Assembly: GCA_036501515.1 (NCBI GenBank) | Contig: DASYAD010000331.1 | Span: 24,959-88,958, forward strand | Origin: Trebonia sp036501515 | GTDB lineage: Bacteria; Actinomycetota; Actinomycetes; Streptosporangiales; Streptosporangiaceae | Direction: 5' to 3' | Length of the DNA: 64,000 bases | Shown here: in pieces, positions 33,190-42,302 of the stretch | How the letters are laid out: every line of letters begins with the position of its first letter | Numbering within the stretch: the first letter of the stretch is position 1 | Notes under the pieces: model-generated | What the model was told of the DNA's origin: nothing | The model's input: the letters and a program-made list of their open reading frames with translations, nothing else | Database searches by the model: none | Translations under genes and position numbers: made by a program

Positions 33190-34848
33190 GTGATGACCGG
33201 ACAGCCGGACGCCGAGCCGGGCGGCACGGATACCAGCGCCGCCCCCGACGCCCCGCAAGGGGCGGGCCAGGCGCGGGCAGGACAGGCAGCGGCGGTGCCG
33301 CTGCTGCGACCGCGCCTGGCGCTGCCGGCGGCGCTCGCGGGCGGCCTGCTGCTCGCGGCGGCGTTCGCACCGGCCGGCATATGGCCATTGGCCGTCGTCA
33401 GCCCCGCGCTGCTGGTCACGGCCCTGTGGGGACGCTCGCTGCGCGGCTCGTTCACCGTCGGCCTCATCTTCGGGCTCGGATTTTTCTTCCTGCTTCTCGT
33501 CTGGGTGGTCAACCTCGCCTGGTTCGCCTGGGTCGCCCTCGCGATCGCCTCGGCGGTGATCTTCGCCGTGTTCGCCGTCGCGCAGCGGCTGCTGCTGAAC
33601 TTGCGCTGGTGGCCACTCGCGGTAGCCGGCTGGTGGGTGGCCGCGGAGGCGTTCAGGGACCGCTGGCCGTGGGGCGGCTTCCCGTGGGGCAGGCTGGCGA
33701 TGAGCCAGGCCGGGCTGCCGACGCAGGGCTGGGCCGCGGTCGGCGGCGCGCCGCTGCTCTCGTTCGCGGTCGCGCTCACCGGCGGCACGCTGGCCTGGGT
33801 CCTGGTCACGCTACTGGCCCGCGACCGCGGGGCGGCCAGCGGGCACTGGCGGCGCACCGCGGTCGCCGCGGCGGCGTTCGCGGTCACCGCGGGCGTTTCC
33901 TGCCTGCCCGCCGTGCTGCCGCTCGACCCCGTCCCCGCGAACGCCAAGACGGCGGAGATCGCCGCCATCCAGGGCAACGTGCCCCGGGCGCGGTCGCTCC
34001 AGGCGATGCTCGACGACCTGGCGGTGACCTCCAACCACGTGGCCGCGACGGTCAAGCTGGCGAACAAGGTCGCCGCGGGCACCGCCGCCAAGCCGGAACT
34101 GGTGGTCTGGCCGGAAAACTCCACCAGCATCGATCCCCGCTATGACCTGGCGATTTATCAGGAGATCGCGAGCGCGGCCAGCACTATCGGCGAGCCCATC
34201 CTGGTCGGAGCGGTGCTTGAGAACCCGCTGCGCAACGCCGGCGTGCTCTGGCTGCCAGGCACGGGGCCGAGCACGGTCTACGCCAAGCGCCAGCTCGTAC
34301 CGTTCGGCGAGTACATCCCCTTCCGCAGTCTGATCAGCAAGATCACGTCGCTGACGCAGCTGCAGCCAACCGACTTCGTGCCCGGCCACGCCACTGTCGT
34401 CTTCAAGGTCGGCCAGATCCGCCTCGGTGACGTCATCTGCTACGAGGTCGGTTTCGACGACCTCGTGCGGAGCGAGGTCGCCGCCGGGGCCAACGTCCTG
34501 GCCATGCAGAGCAACGACGCCACCTTCGAGCGGGACGGCCAGACCGGCGAGAGCGGCCAGCAGCTGGCGATGGCCCGGATCCGCGCGGTGGAGTTCGACC
34601 GCGCGGTCGTCGTCGCTTCCACCACCGGGTACAGCGCGATCGTCGCGCCGGACGGGCGGCTGGTCACCAGCAGCGGCACCTGGCAGCAGGCCGAGCTCGA
34701 GGCGCGGGTCCCGCTGCTGACAAGCACCACGCTGGCCGAGCGGGCCGGCGCCTGGCCGGAGTGGGCGATCGTCGCCGCGACCGCCGTCGCGCTCTGTTTC
34801 GGGATCTGGAAGCAACGCCGCCAGGGCACGAGAACGGCAAACCAGTAA
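33190..34848 (+). CDS. lnt: Apolipoprotein N-acyltransferase
   Basis: Lnt adds the third acyl chain to lipoproteins at the outer face of the membrane. The 552 residues have an N-terminal Pro/Gly tail, about seven membrane helices, and the nitrilase domain. The triad is visible: Glu in VWPENSTSID, Lys in YAKRQLVPFGEYIPF and Cys in GDVICYEVGFDD. AMQSNDATF follows as in the family. In mycobacteria Lnt is fused or linked to a polyprenyl-phosphomannose synthase; here it stands alone. Lgt is 20 kb to the right. GTG 33190 or ATG 33193 is the start. Confidence 0.93.
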   Translation: MMTGQPDAEPGGTDTSAAPDAPQGAGQARAGQAAAVPLLRPRLALPAALAGGLLLAAAFAPAGIWPLAVVSPALLVTALWGRSLRGSFTVGLIFGLGFFFLLLVWVVNLAWFAWVALAIASAVIFAVFAVAQRLLLNLRWWPLAVAGWWVAAEAFRDRWPWGGFPWGRLAMSQAGLPTQGWAAVGGAPLLSFAVALTGGTLAWVLVTLLARDRGAASGHWRRTAVAAAAFAVTAGVSCLPAVLPLDPVPANAKTAEIAAIQGNVPRARSLQAMLDDLAVTSNHVAATVKLANKVAAGTAAKPELVVWPENSTSIDPRYDLAIYQEIASAASTIGEPILVGAVLENPLRNAGVLWLPGTGPSTVYAKRQLVPFGEYIPFRSLISKITSLTQLQPTDFVPGHATVVFKVGQIRLGDVICYEVGFDDLVRSEVAAGANVLAMQSNDATFERDGQTGESGQQLAMARIRAVEFDRAVVVASTTGYSAIVAPDGRLVTSSGTWQQAELEARVPLLTSTTLAERAGAWPEWAIVAATAVALCFGIWKQRRQGTRTANQ

Positions 34849-35055
34849 GAACAAGCGCAGCCCGATGAACGAGGGCCGCCCAACCAAGTCCGCGCCCAGG
34901 GCTCCCTGACCGCCGGCGGAGCCCGGTAAGAACAGCTTGCGGCCGATAAGGTGGAAGTTTCCGGGTACGGGACGGTTCCGGGCGCTGGACGTCCGGAGGT
35001 CCGGAGGTCCCGACGACGAGGTCCCGGAGACGAGAGAACAGGAGACCGGATAACC

Positions 35056-36429
35056 GTGTACGGCAACCGCGCGAACTGCCAGCCCGCGACACCAGGCCGT
35101 CTGGCGCGCCGGCCTGTCCGGGCGCGGCGCCTGGCCGTCCTCGCGGTCACGGCCGCCGCGGCGCTGCTCGCGACCGCGTGCCAGGGCGGCACGCCCGCGG
35201 CGAGCAAGCTCAGCCCGTCGGCGGTTTCCGGTACGTCAGTCACCGCTGGCCCGAGCGCGAGCGCGAGCACCGCCGCGAAGTACCTCAAGATCTCGCCGGC
35301 CACGGGTACCAAGAACGCCAGCCCCTCCGACGGCATCACGGTCTCCGCCACCGCCGGCGGGAAGATCAGCGCGGTCACCGTCAAGACCACGGGCGGCCAG
35401 CAGGTCAACGGCACGCTCAGCGCCAGCGCGACCAGCTGGCACAGCACGTACGCGCTGCCCACCGGGCAGTCCTACACGGTGACGGCGGCGGGGACCGATG
35501 CCGCAGGCGGTCCCGTCACCACGGTGAGCACGTTCACCACGCTGACGCCGGCCATCGCGTTCCACACCGAGATCTTCGAGGGCGCCGGACAGACTTACGG
35601 GGTCGGCATGCCGATCATGCTGACCTTTGACCATCCGATCTCCGACAAGGCGGCGGTCGAACGTGCGCTCACCGTCACCACCTCCAAGCCGGTGGTCGGC
35701 GCCTGGTACTGGGACGGCAGCGAGCAGCTCGACTTCCGGCCACGGGACTACTGGCCCGCGGACACTACGGTGACCTTGTCGAGCCACCTGGACGGCGTCG
35801 AGGGCGCGCCGGGCGTATACGGCGTCCATGACCTGTCCCAGACGTTCACGATCGGCCAGTCGGTCATCGCGGTCGCCAACACCAGCAGCCACAAGACGCA
35901 GATCTACGTCGGCGGCAAGCTGACCTACACCTGGCCGATCTCGACCGGCAAGACCGTCACGCCGACTCCGAACGGAACGTACCTGACCGTTGAGAAGGGC
36001 AACCCGGTGCGCATGGTCGGGGGAACCAAGGGCACCGCGGGCTATTACAACGAGCTGGTCAACTGGGCGGTCAGGTTCACCTTCAGCGGCGACTACTACC
36101 ACTCCGCTCCGTGGTCGGTGATCGACCAGGGCACCACCAACGTCAGCCACGGCTGCGTGAACCTGCCGCCGGAAGACGCGGAGATCTTCTACAAGATGGC
36201 CATCCCTGGCGATCCTGTCACGATCACCAGCAGCTCGAAGGCGGGGAACTGGGACAACGGCTGGACCGAGTGGTTCCTGTCGTGGTCTCAGTACCTGGCT
36301 GGCAGCGCCACCCACCTGGCGGTAGAGGCCGGTCCTGACGGGAGCTCGCTCGTCAACCCGGCGACGTTGCCCGCCGACGGCGGCAGCTCTCCGCTGAGCA
36401 CCTCGGTGGCCGGCAACTACGCCGCCTAA
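35056..36429 (+). CDS. L,D-transpeptidase lipoprotein (LdtMt2-type)
   Basis: This 457-residue exported lipoprotein has a basic start, a hydrophobic core and lipobox LLATAC near residue 40. Two Ig-like (BIg) domains span ~70-285, and a YkuD catalytic domain (~285-405) carries SHGCVNL with the nucleophile Cys and upstream His residues. A C-terminal extension rich in Trp/Ser resembles the LdtMt2 cap. It forms 3-3 cross-links in peptidoglycan. The GTG at 35056 has GGAG 11 nt upstream. A second YkuD-like gene lies 1.8 kb downstream. Confidence 0.92.
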   Translation: MYGNRANCQPATPGRLARRPVRARRLAVLAVTAAAALLATACQGGTPAASKLSPSAVSGTSVTAGPSASASTAAKYLKISPATGTKNASPSDGITVSATAGGKISAVTVKTTGGQQVNGTLSASATSWHSTYALPTGQSYTVTAAGTDAAGGPVTTVSTFTTLTPAIAFHTEIFEGAGQTYGVGMPIMLTFDHPISDKAAVERALTVTTSKPVVGAWYWDGSEQLDFRPRDYWPADTTVTLSSHLDGVEGAPGVYGVHDLSQTFTIGQSVIAVANTSSHKTQIYVGGKLTYTWPISTGKTVTPTPNGTYLTVEKGNPVRMVGGTKGTAGYYNELVNWAVRFTFSGDYYHSAPWSVIDQGTTNVSHGCVNLPPEDAEIFYKMAIPGDPVTITSSSKAGNWDNGWTEWFLSWSQYLAGSATHLAVEAGPDGSSLVNPATLPADGGSSPLSTSVAGNYAA

Positions 36430-36435
36430 GAAAAT

Positions 36436-36645
36436 CTAGCGGTGCGCGGTGCTGCCGGCGGTGGTGGACTGCTGCGTAACGTGCGAAGTTGGCGTGCCCG
36501 ACGAGACAGCCAGGATCACTCCCAGTGTCAGCGCCAGGGCCAGCGGGATCAGCAGCGGGGCCGCGGCACGCGCAGTGCGCCGGCGTCTGGACCGGCGCCT
36601 GGTACTGCTCGTCCGGTTGCCGAAGCCGCCCTCGATCAGCGTCAC
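36436..36645 (-). CDS. Small single-pass membrane protein
   Basis: This is a 69-residue protein. A very basic stretch (RRRSRRRRTARAA, ~17-29) is followed by one membrane helix at ~30-50 and a Ser/Thr-rich extracytoplasmic tail. The GTG at 36645 has GGAGGAAG about 6 nt upstream, which argues for a real gene. It converges with the L,D-transpeptidase gene, separated by 6 bp. No family recognised. Confidence 0.65.
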   Translation of the reverse strand: MTLIEGGFGNRTSSTRRRSRRRRTARAAAPLLIPLALALTLGVILAVSSGTPTSHVTQQSTTAGSTAHR

Positions 36646-36772
36646 GCTGACTTCCTCCGCTCCGTTGGTAGCGCAGAGGCTAGCGTAACTCCGTTACTCA
36701 ACAGTTATCGAGTAGATAGCAAAAGTTATCCAACCGGTCACGGGCCGTGAACGAACGGACGGTAGCAGCCGG

Positions 36773-37957
36773 CTAGCAGGCTTCCCAGAGGGTCGCGATG
36801 CCCTGCCCTACGCCGATGCACATCGCCGCGGCGCCCTTGGCGGCCCCCCGGCGGCGCATCTCGTGCAGCAGCGTGGTGACGATCCTGGCGCCCGAGCAGC
36901 CGAGCGGGTGGCCGATCGCGATCGCGCCGCCGTTCACGTTGACCTTGTCCGGGTCGAGCTTCAGCTCGTCGACGCAAGCGACGGACTGGGCCGCGAACGC
37001 CTCGTTGAGCTCGATCAGGTCCAGTTCCTCGGTGCGCCAGCCGGACCGTGCGAGCACCCGGGTCATCGCCGGGACCGGGCCGATCCCCATGTAGTCGGGG
37101 TGCACGCCCGCCGCCGACGCGCCGGCGTAGCGGGCCAGCGGGGTCGCGCCTGTCCGGTTCACCGCCTCTTCCGACATCAGCAGCAGGGCGGCGGCCCCGT
37201 CGTTCAGCGGAGAAGAGTTGCCGCCGGTAACCGAGCCGCCCTTGCGGAACGCGGCCCGCTTGCCCGCCAGTTCCTCGAGCGTGATGCTCGCCTTGATGCC
37301 CTCGTCGCTGGTCACCTCACCCTTGGCGGTGACGACCGGGACCAGCTCGCCGTCAAAGCGGCCGGCGTCGCGGGCGGCGGCGGCCAGCTGGTGCGAGCGC
37401 AGCGCGAACTGGTCCTGGCGCTCACGGGTGATGCCGTACTTGTCGGCCACGTTCTCGGCCGTCTCGCCCAGGCTGATCGGCGGGTACAGCTCCTGCATGC
37501 GCGGGCTCACCAGGCGCCAGCCGAGGCGGGTGTCGGCGGTCTCGAGCGTTCGTGCCCAGGGTTCCCCCGACCGCTGCACCACGAACGGCGCCCGGGTCAT
37601 GGACTCGCTGCCGCCGGCGACGGCGATGTCGAGATCGCCGGCCGCGATCGCCCTGGCCGCGTCGCTGACCGCCTCCATGCCCGACCCGCACAGCCGGTTC
37701 ACCGTCGCGCCGGGGATCTCGACCGGCAGGCCGGCCAGCAGCACGGCCATCCTGGCGACGTTCCTGTTGTCCTCGCCCGCCTGGTTCGCCGCGCCCCAGT
37801 ACACGTCGTCGATCGCGTTGACGTCGAGGTCGGGGCTGCGCGCGATGAGGGCCTTGAGGATGTCCGCGGCCAGGTGGTCGGGGCGGACGTCGGACAGCGC
37901 TCCCTTGACCTTGCCGATGGGCGTCCTGCACGCATCCACGACGAATACCGAGCTCAC
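36773..37957 (-). CDS. Acetyl-CoA C-acyltransferase (thiolase)
   Basis: This 394-residue thiolase carries out thiolytic cleavage of 3-ketoacyl-CoA in fatty-acid or aromatic-acid degradation. The acyl-enzyme Cys is in NRLCGSGMEA near 85. NEAFA, GGAIAIGHPLGCSGAR and the second Cys in CIGVGQG near 380 complete the active site. The sequence resembles the PcaF/FadA degradative class. The GTG at 37957 has GGAGAGG nine nt upstream and begins with the usual VFVVDACRTPIG; a GTG at 37975 overlaps that site. No beta-oxidation partners adjoin it. Confidence 0.9.
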   Translation of the reverse strand: MSSVFVVDACRTPIGKVKGALSDVRPDHLAADILKALIARSPDLDVNAIDDVYWGAANQAGEDNRNVARMAVLLAGLPVEIPGATVNRLCGSGMEAVSDAARAIAAGDLDIAVAGGSESMTRAPFVVQRSGEPWARTLETADTRLGWRLVSPRMQELYPPISLGETAENVADKYGITRERQDQFALRSHQLAAAARDAGRFDGELVPVVTAKGEVTSDEGIKASITLEELAGKRAAFRKGGSVTGGNSSPLNDGAAALLLMSEEAVNRTGATPLARYAGASAAGVHPDYMGIGPVPAMTRVLARSGWRTEELDLIELNEAFAAQSVACVDELKLDPDKVNVNGGAIAIGHPLGCSGARIVTTLLHEMRRRGAAKGAAAMCIGVGQGIATLWEAC

Positions 37958-38246
37958 GCTGTCCTGCCTCTCCACGTACGTACTCTTCTCCCACCATTAG
38001 ACACGGGGGCACGGTCCCGCGATTCCCGTGGGGCCGTGCAACTAACCGGCGGACGACATCGTCTACCTGTCGTAAGAAGCGGAGCGGTGACGGAAAGTTG
38101 CCCGATTTGATAGATATTGACCCTAGACTTTGCCTGTCTGCCGCCATCCGTCCGCTGTGCTCAGCGCGGGTGCGATGCCTGTCGGAGCGGGCCGTTTTGG
38201 TATCACCGGGATCTGCGAGCTGACTAACCGTTGAGGAGACCGCACA

Positions 38247-39536
38247 GTGTCGTTCTTGGGTAGTGCTGGTGGTGCGCGCCGGGTCGGCGTGACGCTGCTC
38301 AAGCACCGGCTGATCTCGGCGACGGCGGGAACCGCCGCCGCGGTCATCGTCGCAGGCTGCGCGTTCGCCGCAACCACCGCTCAAGGCTCAAGCCAGGAAA
38401 AGCTGGTCAACGCGGGCAACACGCAGCCGGCCACCAAGTCATCGGCCGCCCCGTCCGCCCCGGCCGCACCGCTGAAGCTGCTCTCGGTTTCCCCGCAGGG
38501 CGGTACCGACGCGGCCAACGGCGGCGCCCCGATCACGCTGACGTTCTCCTCGGCGCTCGCGCCCGGCACGCCGTTGCCAACGCTGTCGCCGAAGGTGGCG
38601 GGCAGCTGGAAGGTCAGCGGCGCGACCGCGACCTTCACTCCCGCCTCCGGCTACCTGCCGGACACCAAGATCACGCTCGCGGTCCCGGCCGACGTCACCG
38701 CCGCCGCGTCGGACAGCACGCTCGGCCAGGCAACCACTGTGAAGTTCACCACTGGCAGCTACTCCACGCTGGGCTTGCAGCAGCTGCTTGCCAAGCTCGG
38801 CTACCTGCCGCTCACCTTCACGCCGTCCGCGAGTGACTCGGGTGCGAGCGGCTCGGCTGCGGTTATCCCCACTGGTGCGGCCGCCGCCGACGCGGACACA
38901 ACCGACTCGACGGGCTCGATGAGCCTGAACGAGGCGGCCTCGACCGCCTACGACCCGCCGGCCGGCACGTTCACCTTCCAGTCCGGTTACCCCAGCCAGC
39001 TGACCAGCCAGTGGAAGACCGGCAAGAACAACATGCTCGACGAGGGCGCCATCCGGGCGTTCGAGAACGACCAGGGCCTCACCATGGACGGCGACGCCGG
39101 GCCCGCAGTATGGGCCCACCTGCTGGCCGCGGCAGCCAAGGACAAGACGAACCCGAACGGGTACACCTACGCGCTCGCCTCGCAGGACTCGCCCAACGAG
39201 TCGCTCAAGGTGTGGCACAACGGCAAGGTCATCCTCAACAGCCCGGCCAACACGGGCATCGCGGCGGCGAACACCCAGGACGGTACCTTCCCCGTCTACG
39301 AGCGGCTTCAGTTCCAGATCATGAAGGGGAAGAACCCGGACGGGACGAAGTACGCCGACCCGGTCTACTGGATCTCCTACTTCAACGGGGGCGACGCGGT
39401 GCACTACTTCGAGCGTCCCGGCTACGGGTACTACCAGAGCCTCGGCTGCGTTGAACTGCCGTTGACCGCCGCTAAGTACATCTGGTCGTACCTGACCTAC
39501 GGCACCCTGGTCACGGTCACCGGACCGGTGGCCTGA
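38247..39536 (+). CDS. Secreted L,D-transpeptidase-like protein with Ig-like and peptidoglycan-binding regions
   Basis: This 429-residue exported protein has a signal or anchor sequence at ~20-45 with a lipobox-like VIVAGC. An Ig-like domain (~75-155) is followed by a peptidoglycan-binding-like segment around 255-300 (LDEGAIRAFENDQGLTMDGDAGPAVW). The C-terminal domain carries HYFERPGYGYYQSLGCVELPL, matching the YkuD His-x-Ser-x-Gly-Cys pattern with Leu replacing His/Arg before Gly. It should act on the cell wall. Start at GTG 38247 with GAGGAG 11 nt upstream. It resembles, but is not a copy of, the transpeptidase at 35056. Confidence 0.85.
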   Translation: MSFLGSAGGARRVGVTLLKHRLISATAGTAAAVIVAGCAFAATTAQGSSQEKLVNAGNTQPATKSSAAPSAPAAPLKLLSVSPQGGTDAANGGAPITLTFSSALAPGTPLPTLSPKVAGSWKVSGATATFTPASGYLPDTKITLAVPADVTAAASDSTLGQATTVKFTTGSYSTLGLQQLLAKLGYLPLTFTPSASDSGASGSAAVIPTGAAAADADTTDSTGSMSLNEAASTAYDPPAGTFTFQSGYPSQLTSQWKTGKNNMLDEGAIRAFENDQGLTMDGDAGPAVWAHLLAAAAKDKTNPNGYTYALASQDSPNESLKVWHNGKVILNSPANTGIAAANTQDGTFPVYERLQFQIMKGKNPDGTKYADPVYWISYFNGGDAVHYFERPGYGYYQSLGCVELPLTAAKYIWSYLTYGTLVTVTGPVA

Positions 39537-39600
39537 CCAGGCGGGGACAGCTAGAAACCCCAGGCGGGGACAGCTAGAAACCGGGGACGGGGCTAGAAAC
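39537..39600. repeat. 23-bp tandem repeat (2.7 copies) covering the DUF2064 stop codon
   Basis: Exact copies occupy 39537-39559 and 39560-39582, and a shortened third copy (39583-39600) contains the real TAG at 39595-39593. Each copy keeps the CTAGAAAC block, so the gene's end sequence appears three times between two convergent genes. Confidence 0.92.
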
Positions 39601-40207
39601 GGAGCGCGCTGAACGGCAGCGCCTCCGCGCCGCCGACCTCGAGGCGCGGCGCCAGCGCCACCCGCAGGCCGGCGGAGGCGAGCCGGTCAAGCAGCACGCG
39701 GCCCACGCTGCCCTGTCCTGCTCCGGGGCCGGGCAGGCCCACGACAAGCGACCGGTCCGGCCGGCGCAGCCCGAGCAGCCAGAAACCGCCGTCGGCGGCG
39801 GGGCCGAAGGCGGCGTCCGCCTCACCTGACACGAGCGAGCGGGCGGCGTCGGCCAGCATGTCGGGCGTGACCGCCAGCGTGTCGGCCCGGATAAGCAGCA
39901 TGGGAAGCATCGCGGCCGCGTGCGCGTCCGCGAACGCCCCGGCCATCCGCTCCCCCAGGTCGCCCGCGCGCTGCCCGATGACGTCGAAGCCCGCCGGGCG
40001 CCAGTCGCCTGCCGCACTGTCCAGCGCGCCGTCGACCGCCAGCACGCGCCGGGCGACCGGCGCGTCGAGCACGGCTCCGAGCGTCTCCCGCGACGACGCT
40101 TCCGCTACCGACACGGGCGGCTGGACCAGCGCTATCACCTGAACCGCGAACGCGTCTTCATCGTCGCCCGCCTGCCACGGGGGCACCATGCTGAACCGGG
40201 TCTCCAT
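39593..40207 (-). CDS. DUF2064 (TIGR04282-like) nucleotide-sugar-transferase-fold protein
   Basis: This 204-residue protein is a compact GT-A-fold member. GDLGERMAGAFADAHA near 88-103, LIRADTLAVTPDMLADA near 112-128 and AAFGPAADGGFWLLGLRRPD near 138-157 match the DUF2064 core. The N-terminal half is shorter than usual and lacks the standard RLAP-type start motif, so it may be a degenerate member. Start ATG 40207. It precedes the two-component pair on the same strand but 18 bp beyond the kinase stop. Confidence 0.75.
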   Translation of the reverse strand: METRFSMVPPWQAGDDEDAFAVQVIALVQPPVSVAEASSRETLGAVLDAPVARRVLAVDGALDSAAGDWRPAGFDVIGQRAGDLGERMAGAFADAHAAAMLPMLLIRADTLAVTPDMLADAARSLVSGEADAAFGPAADGGFWLLGLRRPDRSLVVGLPGPGAGQGSVGRVLLDRLASAGLRVALAPRLEVGGAEALPFSALRF

Positions 40208-40225
40208 GACGGCGACGTTAGTAAA

Positions 40226-41512
40226 TCAGTGGTGTTTTGCCCCGGTTTTTGGCCTTACGGAAGTGTGACGCCCTGCGGGGCGCGCCCCGAGCAGCATCGG
40301 TCCCGACGCCGGCGCGGGCGACCCGGCCGCCCGCGACACGGCCGGCGGGGCGGGGCGGGCGAGCGGCAGGCTGATCATGAACTGGCAGCCGGGTCCCGTG
40401 TTGCGCACGGTGATCTCGCCGGAGTGCGCCTCGACGATCCCGCGCGCGATCGACAGGCCAAGCCCCGCTCCGCCCGACGGGTCAGGCGTCCGTGCGCTCT
40501 CGCCGCGGAACGCCACGTCGAACACCCGGGGCAGGTCGCCCGGGGGAATGCCGCCGCACTGGTCGGCCACGGAGACGCAGGCCCGTCCGCCGCGGATCTC
40601 CCCGAGCAACTGGACCACGCCGTTGGGCGGGGTGTGCCTGATCGCGTTGGTAACCAGGTTCCTGACCGCCCGCCCGAACTCCGCCGGGTCGATCCGCACC
40701 GCCATCCCCGACGCGGCCGCGCCGGCCAGCCGGACGCCCTTGGCCCACGCGACGGGCTCGGCACTCGCCGCCACCTCGGCGATCAGGTCCTCGAGCCCGA
40801 CGAGCCGCGGCGACAGCCGCAGCGCGCCCGCGTGAATCTTCGACAGCTGGAACAGGTCGTCGATCATCGCGGACAGCCGGTCGGTCTCTTCCCTGATCTG
40901 CGAGTGGTAGCGGCCGACCTCGCGCGGATCGGTCACCACCTGGTCCTCGAGCATCTCCGCCATCGCCCGCAGCCCCGCCAGCGGGGTCCGCAGGTCATGG
41001 CTGACCCAGGCGACCAGCTCGCGCCGGCTCGCCTCGAGCGCCTGCTCGCGTGCCCGCGCACTGCCGAGCCGGTCGTGCGCCTCGGAAATACCGCGGGAAA
41101 GCCCGGCCAGCTCACTAGGCAGTGCGATCACCGGCGGTGTGTAGATGCCGCTGTCACCGACCTCGCGCACGGCGCCGAGCAGCCGTCCTGTCGCCCTGCT
41201 GACCGACCGGCCGATCACGAGCGCGACCGCGAGCCCCGCGAGCCCCGCGATGCCGAGCAGTTCGAGCATCACCTGCCTGTCAGTGCCATTGAGGCAGGTG
41301 ACAGCGATTACGGTCACCGCGGCGAGCGCGGTGACCAGGGTGACGACCGCGACCAGGGCGACCTGGAGCCCGATAGACCGCCGTGCGAGCAGCCGCTGGC
41401 CGACCACGCCGCCGGCTGTGGTGAGCATGGCCGCGCCGGTCACCCACTCGGTGATCTGCGCGAGGTCCTGGGGCGCGACGCCTGGCATGACGTCCGCCAG
41501 GTAGGCGGTCAC
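40226..41512 (-). CDS. Sensor histidine kinase (OmpR-type partner)
   Basis: This 428-residue kinase has two membrane helices at ~50-110, a HAMP-like linker, a HisKA domain (phospho-His in WVSHDLRTPLAGL near 170) and HATPase_c (NLVTNAIRHTP N-box, DQCGGIP G1, GGAGLGLSIARGIVEAH G2). The periplasmic part is very short, so it may sense a membrane signal. A basic/Pro-rich tail follows the catalytic domain. The start overlaps the response-regulator stop by 4 nt. Confidence 0.93.
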   Translation of the reverse strand: MTAYLADVMPGVAPQDLAQITEWVTGAAMLTTAGGVVGQRLLARRSIGLQVALVAVVTLVTALAAVTVIAVTCLNGTDRQVMLELLGIAGLAGLAVALVIGRSVSRATGRLLGAVREVGDSGIYTPPVIALPSELAGLSRGISEAHDRLGSARAREQALEASRRELVAWVSHDLRTPLAGLRAMAEMLEDQVVTDPREVGRYHSQIREETDRLSAMIDDLFQLSKIHAGALRLSPRLVGLEDLIAEVAASAEPVAWAKGVRLAGAAASGMAVRIDPAEFGRAVRNLVTNAIRHTPPNGVVQLLGEIRGGRACVSVADQCGGIPPGDLPRVFDVAFRGESARTPDPSGGAGLGLSIARGIVEAHSGEITVRNTGPGCQFMISLPLARPAPPAVSRAAGSPAPASGPMLLGARPAGRHTSVRPKTGAKHH

Positions 41513-42249
41513 CCGGGCCCCGGCTCGTAGCGGTAGCCGACGCTCCAGACGGTGACGATGCGCCTGGGTATCGTCGGGTCCTCCTCGAGTTTCTCCCGTA
41601 GCCGCCTGACATGCACGGTGACCGTCGAGGTGTCGCCGAAGTTCCAGCCCCAGACCTCGCTCAGCAGCTGATCCCTGGTGAAGGCCTGCCGCGGGTTGCG
41701 CAGCAGGAACACCAGCAGGTCGTACTCGCGGGACGTCAGCTGGACGAGCCTGTCGTTGATACGCACCTCGTGCGCGGCCAGGTCCACCACCAGGTCACGG
41801 TCGCCGATGACCGGCTGCCCCTGGCTTGCCTGGCCTGGTTCGTCCAGGCCAGGCAAGCCAGGGGCAGCGCCGCGGGCGCGGCGGAGCACCGACCTGACGC
41901 GCATCGCGAGCTCGCGCGGGCTGAACGGCTTGGTCACGTAGTCGTCGGCGCCGAGTTCGAAGCCGGCGAGCCGGTCCGTCTCGTCGCCGAGCGCGGTCAG
42001 CATGACCACGGGGACCGGCCACCGCTCGCGCAGCCGACGGCAGACCTCGAGACCGCCCATGCCCGGCAGCATCAGGTCGAGCACCACGAGATCGGGGCGC
42101 TGCTCGGTAATCCGGCGCAGCGCCTCGCTGCCGTCGTGATAGCACTCGACGGTGTGTCCGTCGCGTACCAGGTAGCGTCCGACGACATCCGCTACCGTCG
42201 GGTCGTCATCGACGACGACGATCCGTCCAGGCAAATCGGTGCTGCTCAC
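41509..42249 (-). CDS. OmpR-family response regulator
   Basis: This 246-residue protein has a receiver (VVDDDPTVAD, phospho-Asp in VVLDLMLPGMGG, Lys in DYVTKPFSPRELA) and a winged-helix DNA-binding domain (LTSREYDLLVFLLRNPRQAFTRDQLLSEVWGW). The interdomain linker GAAPGLPGLDEPGQASQGQ is extra-long and encoded by a perfect 25-bp inverted repeat. It is the first gene of a coupled pair with the kinase. Confidence 0.95.
   Translation of the reverse strand: MSSTDLPGRIVVVDDDPTVADVVGRYLVRDGHTVECYHDGSEALRRITEQRPDLVVLDLMLPGMGGLEVCRRLRERWPVPVVMLTALGDETDRLAGFELGADDYVTKPFSPRELAMRVRSVLRRARGAAPGLPGLDEPGQASQGQPVIGDRDLVVDLAAHEVRINDRLVQLTSREYDLLVFLLRNPRQAFTRDQLLSEVWGWNFGDTSTVTVHVRRLREKLEEDPTIPRRIVTVWSVGYRYEPGPG
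41814..41868. repeat. Perfect 25-bp inverted repeat (5-nt loop) inside the response-regulator gene
   Basis: 41814-41838 (GCTGCCCCTGG...) is fully complementary to 41844-41868, with TTCGT between. It encodes the interdomain linker, yet forms a stem far stronger than most terminators. Confidence 0.95.
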
Positions 42250-42302
42250 CGCTACACGGTAATTCGTCGCGGTATGCCTAGGCCGGCAAACCCGGCAAAG
42301 CG

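Noticed and set aside
36442..36750. Plus-strand ORFs over the small membrane protein gene
   Set aside because: The minus-strand reading has a good ribosome-binding site and a basic-helix membrane layout; the plus-strand frames do not.
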